Positions 58,693-64,000 of a stretch of 64,000 bases of DNA are shown here, one piece after another. The notes below the pieces were generated by a model. That model was not told the origin of the DNA, did not search any database, and was given only the letters and a program-made list of their open reading frames with translations. Every line of letters starts with the position of its first letter. The stretch's first letter is position 1. Location of the stretch: the NCBI GenBank assembly GCA_026392935.1, contig JAPLBE010000016.1:62001-126000 (forward strand), in the 5' to 3' direction. The position numbers and the translations under genes were made by a program. Origin of the DNA: Actinomycetota bacterium (GTDB lineage Bacteria > Actinomycetota > Actinomycetes > Nanopelagicales > Nanopelagicaceae).

Positions 58693-60348
58693 GTGGCAGT
58701 AGAAGATTCCATTCTTGCCGCACTCGATTCTGAACAACGCGCAGTGGCGCTGGCTACACGCGGACCTGTCTGTGTTATTGCTGGAGCAGGTACTGGAAAA
58801 ACTCGCGCAATCACCCATCGCATTGCTTATGCAGCAGCTATCGGCACAATGGATCCGCAAAAGGTTTTGGCACTCACATTCACAGCAAAAGCTGCAGGCG
58901 AGATGCGTGCCCGACTTCGCACACTGGGTGTTCCTACCGTTGCCGCGCGCACAATTCACTCAGCAGCGCTAAAGCAACTGCTTTACTTCTGGCCATCAGT
59001 ATTTGGAGGCCGAACTCCAGACTTAATTACAACAAAGACCGGATTTCTCTCAGAGGCGATAAACCGCGCAGGGCTTAGCGAATCATTGCGTGCAACTAAT
59101 CGAGAACTGATGAGAGACATTGCTTCAGAAATTGAATGGGCAAAAGTTTCACAAGTGGCACCGACAGATTATGTAGATCAAGTTGGCCGTCGCATGCAAA
59201 AACCGCGTGTTCTGCCAGAGCAGATGGTTCAGATCTACACAGCATATGAATCGATTAAGAAACAAGAACTTGCCATCGATTTTGAAGATGTGTTACTTCT
59301 CTGTTCAGCAATGCTTGAACAAGAGCGAGAGGTCCGCGAGCGAGTGCAAGATCAATATAGATATTTCACCATCGATGAATACCAGGACATTTCTCCTATT
59401 CAACAACGTTTAATAAATGCTTGGCTTGGAACGCGAAAAGATATCTGCGTTGTTGGAGATCCTGCACAAACGATTTATTCATTTGCTGGTGCAACACCAG
59501 TCTTCCTCAACTCCTTTACTCAAAGATTTCCTGAAGCCCAAGTAATTCGTCTGACAACTGGATACCGATCAACTCCCGAAATTACCTTTGCAGCGAATGC
59601 TCTTCTACGCTCTGCCACGATGGGACAAGAACTCGTTGCATTTAATACTCATGGCTCGAAACCCGTAGTTACCGGTTATTCTGATGAGAGCGCTGAGATA
59701 AGCGGTGTTATGAAAGAAATTAATGAGCTACTAAGCACCGGTACTCAACCTCAAGAGATTGCAATTTTGGCTCGAACAAATGCCCAATTAAAGGGCGCCG
59801 AAAAGGCGATGCTTGCGCAGAACATCCCTTATCAAGTTCGCAACACTGAGCGATTTTTTGAGCGCAGAGAGATTCGCGATTTTCTTAAACAAGTTCGCCA
59901 AGCATCTGTTATTCCGGCAGAGGGCCAAGGGTGGATCGATGAATTGCGTTCCATTGCGCAGCCGTATCTAACGGGCGAAGCAATTGATGGAATTGCCGCA
60001 CTCTTACATTTAGCCCGTGAGTTAGATGCAGATGATAATTTTTCACCGAAAACTCTGCGCGGATATCTTCGTGAAGTCGAAGATCGCGTGCAGCAAAACA
60101 ATCCACCAACAATGCCTGTGGTTACTCTTGCAACTCTGCATGCTGCAAAGGGACTTGAATGGGATCGCGTATTTCTTATCGGCGCCTCAGAGGGCCAACT
60201 TCCGCTGACCAACAGCGCAGGCGAAGCTGTAGTCGATGAGGAGCGCAGGCTCTTTTACGTGGGAATTACGCGTGCCAAGGCTGATCTTCATATCTCGTAT
60301 AGGGGAAATCCGAGCTCATTCCTGCGTGAAGCCAGCCTCCTGGCCTAG
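58693..60348 (+). CDS. uvrD2: UvrD2-type superfamily 1 helicase lacking HRDC domain
   Basis: A 551-residue 3'-5' DNA helicase. I place the start at GTG 58693, 4 nt after nudC; a longer frame goes back to 58639 inside nudC. Motifs: AGAGTGKTRAITHRIAY (near residue 27), LTFTAKAAGEMRARL, FTIDEYQDISPIQQRL, GDPAQTIYSFAGA, LTTGYRS, TLHAAKGLEWDRVFLI and YVGITRAKADLHISY. The protein ends soon after motif VI, whereas mycobacterial UvrD2 (about 700 aa) continues into an HRDC domain and tetracysteine linker. Neighbours (adnAB, nudC, whiB7) support the orthology. Confidence 0.9.
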   Translation: MAVEDSILAALDSEQRAVALATRGPVCVIAGAGTGKTRAITHRIAYAAAIGTMDPQKVLALTFTAKAAGEMRARLRTLGVPTVAARTIHSAALKQLLYFWPSVFGGRTPDLITTKTGFLSEAINRAGLSESLRATNRELMRDIASEIEWAKVSQVAPTDYVDQVGRRMQKPRVLPEQMVQIYTAYESIKKQELAIDFEDVLLLCSAMLEQEREVRERVQDQYRYFTIDEYQDISPIQQRLINAWLGTRKDICVVGDPAQTIYSFAGATPVFLNSFTQRFPEAQVIRLTTGYRSTPEITFAANALLRSATMGQELVAFNTHGSKPVVTGYSDESAEISGVMKEINELLSTGTQPQEIAILARTNAQLKGAEKAMLAQNIPYQVRNTERFFERREIRDFLKQVRQASVIPAEGQGWIDELRSIAQPYLTGEAIDGIAALLHLARELDADDNFSPKTLRGYLREVEDRVQQNNPPTMPVVTLATLHAAKGLEWDRVFLIGASEGQLPLTNSAGEAVVDEERRLFYVGITRAKADLHISYRGNPSSFLREASLLA

Positions 60349-60361
60349 ATAATTAATTGGG

Positions 60362-60391
60362 TTGCATCTTCATATCGTCATCGCGTACCCT
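60362..60391 (+). promoter_or_regulatory. Possible WhiB7-type promoter
   Basis: TTGCAT (60362-60367), 18-nt spacer, TACCCT (60386-60391), preceded by an AT-rich run (ATAATTAATT, 60350-60359). AT-rich DNA just upstream of -35 is a feature of WhiB7-activated promoters. The fit is moderate. Confidence 0.35.
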
Positions 60392-60432
60392 TTTACTCCG
60401 GACAAAAGTCCACGTACAAAGAAGGGGTTGAA

Positions 60433-60582
60433 ATGAACGCAATATTCACTTCAACAATCACAGCAGGCGCACGCGCTGCTGTTCCTTCTCATGCTCATAC
60501 AACCTCAAAAACTGCTGCTAAGCGCTGGTTCTACGCCAACTTTTATGCAGTGGATGAGGCCACGGGAGCACTAATCGGCTAA
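60433..60582 (+). CDS. Upstream ORF (49 aa) in the whiB7 leader
   Basis: A short ORF with its own GAAGGGG site (60421-60427), running from ATG 60433 to TAA 60580-60582. The peptide is rich in Ala and Thr with a central basic part (TAAKRWFYANFYAV) and ends ATGALIG. It resembles no protein I know. The position, 18 nt ahead of an intrinsic terminator and before whiB7, matches the regulatory uORFs of mycobacterial and streptomycete whiB7 leaders, where slow translation prevents termination. Confidence 0.7.
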   Translation: MNAIFTSTITAGARAAVPSHAHTTSKTAAKRWFYANFYAVDEATGALIG

Positions 60583-60600
60583 TACCGAATACGACCCACA

Positions 60601-60639
60601 AGGGCCTCAAATCCACAAAGGATTTGTAGGTCCTTTTTT
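60601..60639 (+). terminator. Intrinsic terminator / attenuator before whiB7
   Basis: AGGGCCT-CAAATCC (60601-60614), loop ACAAA, GGATTTG-T-AGGTCCT (60620-60634), with T 60627 bulged, then a run of T (60634-60639). The 14-bp stem has one G-T pair and one bulge. It lies between the uORF stop and the whiB7 start, the expected place for attenuation. Confidence 0.88.
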
Positions 60640-60704
60640 ATTTCCATAAAACCAACCAAAAAAAGAAGAAAGTAAGATCACACAAGAGAGAAGAGGTGAG
60701 GACT

Positions 60705-61061
60705 ATGACAGTTCTCTTCAGCGAATTACAGATTCCAGGCTGGGCAGATAGCGGCAAGAAGATTGGCCTTAACGATGTGACGTTCACATACGACAACGCC
60801 AAGGCCTTTACCCTGCCATGCCATGTTGCTGACCCTGAACTCTTCTACTCTGAAACAGATCAGGGAATTGCAGAAGCGAAAGCTCTCTGCAGTCAGTGCC
60901 CTGTGCGCAACAAGTGTCTTGATGGTGCGCTCTCACGCCAAGAACCGTGTGGAGTGTGGGGAGGCCAACTCATTGAAGATGGCGTCATCATCGAACGTAA
61001 GCGCCGCGCTGGCAGACCACCTCGTCAGGTGATTGCAGCTGCACGCATGCTTGAGGAGTAA
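60705..61061 (+). CDS. whiB7: WhiB7-like iron-sulphur transcription factor
   Basis: Redox-sensitive WhiB protein that partners the principal sigma factor and, as WhiB7, induces antibiotic-resistance genes. The four cluster cysteines are in LPCHVAD and ALCSQCPVRNKC; the turn is GVWGGQL. A C-terminal basic tail with RRAGRPPRQ resembles the AT hook that distinguishes WhiB7. I chose ATG 60705 with GAGGTGA at spacing 5; a GTG at 60696 is an alternative. Gene order uvrD2-whiB7 and the leader with uORF and terminator support this subtype. Confidence 0.9.
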   Translation: MTVLFSELQIPGWADSGKKIGLNDVTFTYDNAKAFTLPCHVADPELFYSETDQGIAEAKALCSQCPVRNKCLDGALSRQEPCGVWGGQLIEDGVIIERKRRAGRPPRQVIAAARMLEE

Positions 61062-61065
61062 GTAG

Positions 61066-62184
61066 TTAGAAGGCACATCCACATAAGGGGTGGCGAGGAA
61101 TCGCGATAGTTTGTGGGTGCGCTAAGAATTGGTAGTCAATGGTTATTACATTGCCTACCAATTCTGCTTTCTGCGCACCTGTAGTTAAGCCATCGATGTA
61201 ACTGAGAATCTGCGAAGCAGCCAGGGCTGCAACATAGTGGGCTGCAATTTGTGGGTATTCCCGCTGGTTATTGTGAGTAATTTCCAAAGTCTCTTCAATG
61301 CCATTGTGATCATTGAAAAACAGAGTTGCGCACCGTACGCATGGTGAGTTTCCAGGAATAACGAGCGGGCCGATGTGAGCAGTATCTGCACGCGGAGATG
61401 GAATATAAAGAAAATTCTGGTGAGTACTCATCCAGAGTGAGAGTTTCTCTGGTTCCACGTCTCCACAATGAACCCGCAAGTCAACATGTAATGATTGTGC
61501 CAAATAGTCATATTCACGTTCTAAAGGAAAGAGTGATAATTCTTTTCGTAGTGCCTCAGAATGGCTATTGAAATCTTTTCCGAACTCTGATGGAAGCAGA
61601 GTTCCTACACCGATATCAAGATCGCCAATTGTCAGTGCTAGGCCACGTGAATTAGGAGTAAATCGAGTGTGAGTTACTCCGCTTAATAGGAGTAGTGAGT
61701 AGAGAATAGTTGTTACTCGATTTCGCCCTGAGAGTTCGACTAGATAATTCTGGCGAGCGCTTAAGATTTCAACCCCCGAATCATTAACGCCATCTATCCA
61801 ATTCGTTTGGTGTAGTTCAGGATTACTTCGCCGTTGCAGTTGGAGAAAACTTGCGTCCGCAAAATTCTTAACATTTCTTGAAACCCTAGTATCAATTTTT
61901 GAAACGAATCGGGGAGAGACTTTTAGAGAGTTCTGAGTTGTATCAATTAATTGAAGAGCCTCGAGCTCCTGCATCATCTCCCACAAAATTTGAGAATCCA
62001 GGTCTGCGGTGGCGAGAATTACGGAACTTGATTTGCCCGCCAATAACTGCAGAGCGATAAATTTACGCTCTTGAGTGTGGATGCGAATGAATTTTTCGAG
62101 AGTGCCCGATTTGAGTATTCCAAGTAGATATTCGCTTGAATTTTTACGTGAATAAAGTTCGACGCCATCTTTGATTCGCTTCAT
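61066..62184 (-). CDS. E1-like / TOMM leader-binding-like protein
   Basis: A 372-residue protein of the actinobacterial 'TOMM precursor leader peptide-binding' (ThiF/E1-like) type. The N-terminal 110 residues could be a winged-helix leader-peptide-binding region. The middle, LVELSGRNRVTTILYSLLLLSGV, is a degenerate Rossmann E1 motif lacking the glycine loop. The end has two Cys pairs (SPCVRCATLF and PLCGCAF), a zinc site typical of E1 proteins. There is no YcaO cyclodehydratase or precursor peptide nearby, so a role in peptide modification is doubtful. It is convergent with whiB7, 4 nt apart. Confidence 0.65.
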   Translation of the reverse strand: MKRIKDGVELYSRKNSSEYLLGILKSGTLEKFIRIHTQERKFIALQLLAGKSSSVILATADLDSQILWEMMQELEALQLIDTTQNSLKVSPRFVSKIDTRVSRNVKNFADASFLQLQRRSNPELHQTNWIDGVNDSGVEILSARQNYLVELSGRNRVTTILYSLLLLSGVTHTRFTPNSRGLALTIGDLDIGVGTLLPSEFGKDFNSHSEALRKELSLFPLEREYDYLAQSLHVDLRVHCGDVEPEKLSLWMSTHQNFLYIPSPRADTAHIGPLVIPGNSPCVRCATLFFNDHNGIEETLEITHNNQREYPQIAAHYVAALAASQILSYIDGLTTGAQKAELVGNVITIDYQFLAHPQTIAIPRHPLCGCAF

Positions 62185-62295
62185 AGCGGGAAAGGATGCT
62201 CACTTCAGTGAGAACAGCTGTGACGCCGATAAAGAACATGTGCGAAGGAGTTGCAGAAATGAACGATCGGTATTCGAGCAGGCACACAAAGAAAT

Positions 62296-62321
62296 AACCC
62301 CCGCTCAAGTGAGCGAGGGTT
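62296..62321 (-). terminator. Terminator after the DUF5679 gene
   Basis: On the minus strand AACCC-T-CGCTC, loop ACTT, GAGCG-G-GGGTT, then TATTTCTTT. The stem has a single mismatch. It lies 19 nt beyond the DUF5679 stop. Confidence 0.75.
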
Positions 62322-62339
62322 ATAACTACGTCTGGTTGC

Positions 62340-62510
62340 TTATTCTGGCTTCTTGCCAAGAATGCGATTTACCTTGGTGCCACACACTGGGCAGATGCCC
62401 TGTGCCATGCGACGACCAGAGTCTGAGATCTTTACAGTTCCCTCGAAATCACGCTTCTCTTTGCATTTCACGCAGTAAGCGTCACCCTTGTATGTCTCTA
62501 CCTCTGCCAT
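62340..62510 (-). CDS. DUF5679 zinc-ribbon protein
   Basis: A 56-residue protein with two CxxC pairs (AYCVKCKEKRDF and GICPVCGTKV), a small zinc ribbon of the DUF5679 family seen near uvrD2/whiB7 in many actinobacteria. The start at 62510 is preferred over 62531 because GGAGGC (complement of about 62515-62520) sits at proper spacing. Its role is unknown. Confidence 0.88.
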   Translation of the reverse strand: MAEVETYKGDAYCVKCKEKRDFEGTVKISDSGRRMAQGICPVCGTKVNRILGKKPE

Positions 62511-62604
62511 TTTTGCCTCCGTTCGACCCATGAGCTAGGCGCCATGCGTACTGGTTAAAACCATACTCTGCGCCACGCTCAAAATACCGTTTCTACACGG
62601 GGGA

Positions 62605-63189
62605 TTATGAGAGTTTCTTCAACTCAGTTGGAGCTAAAAGGGCCCTCTCGGCGGCCTCATACCCATCCAAATAGGCGCTGGCCAGTTCGGCATCCTCGAA
62701 TCGGCCTAGAACTTCTGAGAACTTCTCGCCGTGGTCGAAATGTTCTAAATGAATCGCTTCATGGAAAAGAACGTAGTCCAAGGCGAAATCTGGAGCCATT
62801 TTTAGACGATCCGAGATTCGAATTGTTCGATCCACGCTCGTGCATGAACCCCAGCGCTCGCGCATCGCACGCCAAGTTACTGAAATTGGCCGAGCGGTAA
62901 TTTCTGGGGCCAATTCGGTGAGCAATTCATCGATACGGGCGAGCAAACTCTCTTCACCAGGGGTTTTAGACTCCTCTTGGCTTCTAATTTTGGCAATCAT
63001 TTCCGGAACAATCGCACGTTCATCAGCTTTGCTTAACCGAGCTGGAATCGAAATCACGATCCGGCCACCTTGTCGGTATGCCGAAATGCTCTTTTTGCGA
63101 CGCGTAGAGCGAATTACAACGATTTCACCTTCATCGACACCGGGAAGGGTGAGCTCTTCGAAATTATCTGAAAAGTCTCGAGTTGTCAT
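62605..63189 (-). CDS. YgjP-like (DUF45) zinc metallopeptidase
   Basis: A 194-residue protein of the SprT/YgjP-type family. The zinc motif is VLFHEAIHLEHFDHGEKF (HExxH, then His), preceded by MRERWGSCTSVDRTIRISDRL. The N-terminal RSTRRKKSISAYRQGGRIVI matches the family. The longer frame to 63246 adds 19 residues rich in His, Cys and Tyr that are not conserved, so ATG 63189 is preferred. The cellular substrate is unknown. Confidence 0.88.
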   Translation of the reverse strand: MTTRDFSDNFEELTLPGVDEGEIVVIRSTRRKKSISAYRQGGRIVISIPARLSKADERAIVPEMIAKIRSQEESKTPGEESLLARIDELLTELAPEITARPISVTWRAMRERWGSCTSVDRTIRISDRLKMAPDFALDYVLFHEAIHLEHFDHGEKFSEVLGRFEDAELASAYLDGYEAAERALLAPTELKKLS

Positions 63190-63263
63190 TGAGGAAATGT
63201 AATCGAAACAGTGGCAATAATGAGTTGAATCATGATTTCTTGACAAGAAAATTTTGTTGTGTC

Positions 63264-63291
63264 TTAGTCATTTACATTTGATTATGACTAA
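63264..63291. promoter_or_regulatory. Inverted repeat upstream of the YgjP-like gene
   Basis: TTAGTCAT (63264-63271) and ATGACTAA (63284-63291) form perfect 8-bp arms with 12 nt between, 75 nt upstream of the YgjP-like start. It could be an operator or the end of a transcript. Confidence 0.5.
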
Positions 63292-63313
63292 AAATTCTCG
63301 TAGTTTGCGCTTA

Positions 63314-63407
63314 CGAAGTCCTCGGATAACCGTTTGATATCTGCAAGGGGAAGGCAGATATTAAAATGTGCGCCCGGGGACTTCGCTTTTCGCCCCGAGG
63401 GTATTTT
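63314..63407 (+). ncRNA. Structured intergenic RNA candidate with competing hairpins
   Basis: CGAAGTCC (63314-63321) pairs with GGACTTCG (63378-63385), enclosing a perfect 8-bp hairpin ATATCTGC/GCAGATAT (63337-63361). CCCGGGG (63373-63379) can alternatively pair with CCCCGAGGG (63393-63401), followed by TATTTT. The two folds cannot coexist fully. The flanking genes lie on the minus strand, so the orientation is unresolved and a minus-strand terminator for the DUF2342 gene is also possible. Confidence 0.4.
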
Positions 63408-63421
63408 AGAAGGATTGCGAG

Positions 63422-64000
63422 CTAATTCAGCCCACTGAGGTCATCTGGAATCACAGCTGAATCTAAGAATTTTTCTGGATCAAGAAGTTCTTCTGCACTC
63501 GGCAAAATTCCACTCCAAATTTGATCTCGCGCACTGACATCTTTTAACTCACGAACTTTCTGCCAGAACGCATGTGCTTCTCGCGCCAGTCGTGGACGAA
63601 CTTCTAATCCAAGGAGAGATTTAAAGAGTTGCTGTGATGGCGCATTCGTTGCACGTTGACGTCGATTAACTTCACGGAGTTGTGGCAATGATGGCAATCG
63701 TTCTCCTGCAGCTAGCGTTGCAACATCATCTGTCCATCCATCAACAAGTGCGAGTGCTGTTTCAAGTTTAGAGAGCGCTGCACGTTGTGCTGGTGTTTCT
63801 TCAGGTGTAAAAACTCCACTATTGAGTGCGATGGTGAAAGAGTTTTCGCCAGAATCTGGATTTGTCTGTGATGGATCAAAGTTCTGCATCGCTTCTTCTG
63901 CTTGACGTGTAATGGCATCCATATCGATATGAATTCCGCGGCCATAATCAACAATCGCACTACGGATGTAGGAGACGATCCAAGGATTATGAGCAAATAG
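63422..64000 (-). CDS. DUF2342 / zinc-dependent metalloprotease-like protein, C-terminal part
   Basis: The C-terminal 192 residues of a gene that enters from the right edge; the frame is open to base 64000 and an internal Met at 63922 is not the start. It shows NPWIVSYIRSAI..YGRGIHID, then FTPEETPAQRAALSKLETALALVDGW, the RRQRATNAPSQQLFKSLLGLE segment and a final DxxxxG. These match DUF2342 (zincin-like, 'F420 biosynthesis associated') proteins, whose HExxH would be upstream outside the window. Role unclear. Confidence 0.8.
   Translation of the reverse strand, partial: LFAHNPWIVSYIRSAIVDYGRGIHIDMDAITRQAEEAMQNFDPSQTNPDSGENSFTIALNSGVFTPEETPAQRAALSKLETALALVDGWTDDVATLAAGERLPSLPQLREVNRRQRATNAPSQQLFKSLLGLEVRPRLAREAHAFWQKVRELKDVSARDQIWSGILPSAEELLDPEKFLDSAVIPDDLSGLN

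Noticed and set aside
61066..62531. A TOMM/thiopeptide biosynthetic cluster
   Set aside because: Only the E1-like protein is present; no YcaO, dehydrogenase or precursor peptide in the window.

Overview
The window reads as chromosome of a small, streamlined actinobacterium with unusually low GC for the phylum. Actinobacterial markers are plain: a WhiB7-type regulator, AdnA/AdnB, L25/CTC, DivIC-DUF501-Ppx after enolase, DUF4307, DUF3817, DUF6542, DUF5679, DUF2342. Very short gaps, many 1-8 nt gene overlaps and the AT-leaning base use suggest a freshwater acI-type (Nanopelagicales, e.g. Planktophila-like) genome; that assignment is inference from gene content and style, not a database match.

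Layout. 1-9.8 kb: end of an unknown gene, a protein mannosyltransferase, then rsmI-metG-tatD-rsmA-ispE, a MarR regulator, tRNA-Gln, glmU-prs. 9.8-23.6 kb: rplY-pth, an accessory gene resembling OGG-fold proteins, ppc, then the long forward series mfd-SurA-like lipoprotein-mazG-eno-divIC-DUF501-ppx-UDG. 23.66-29.5 kb is the accessory region: a tRNA with a UAA anticodon but a short variable loop, followed by two single-gene segments each ending in a copy of the tRNA 3' end, an inverted copy of the tRNA 5' half, a PASTA protein, a broken DUF805 gene and a second large surface protein that shares its N-terminal half with the cassette gene. 29.7-35.0 kb: Bax-inhibitor-like membrane protein, two MFS exporters, a DrrAB-type ABC exporter. 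35.0-48.3 kb: greA, DUF4307, SURF1, PhoH, a lytic-transglycosylase-like protein, fumarase, xseAB, ispH, rmuC, ychF, typA. 48.4-61.1 kb: a DNA repair and stress block, adnA-adnB, katG, EEP hydrolase, nudC, uvrD2, and whiB7 behind an upstream ORF and an intrinsic terminator. 61-64 kb: an E1/TOMM-like protein, DUF5679, a YgjP-type metallopeptidase, a structured intergenic region and the end of a DUF2342 protein.

How the parts work together: most genes are housekeeping (translation, cell-wall precursors, central carbon, repair). The repair block (AdnAB end resection, UvrD2, Mfd, UDG, exonuclease VII, RmuC, KatG) is dense. Export (two MFS, one ABC) plus WhiB7 attenuation suggests intrinsic drug tolerance.

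The strongest unusual signal is the tRNA-anchored array at 23.66-26.44 kb: direct copies of the tRNA 3' end begin 0 and 2 nt after the stop codons of two genes for secreted or surface proteins, with no integrase in the window. It looks like a small cassette system or a non-autonomous integrative element whose recombinase lies elsewhere. Secondary signals are the whiB7 leader, a 24-bp palindrome carrying both divergent start codons, and an intergenic RNA-like structure at 63.3 kb.
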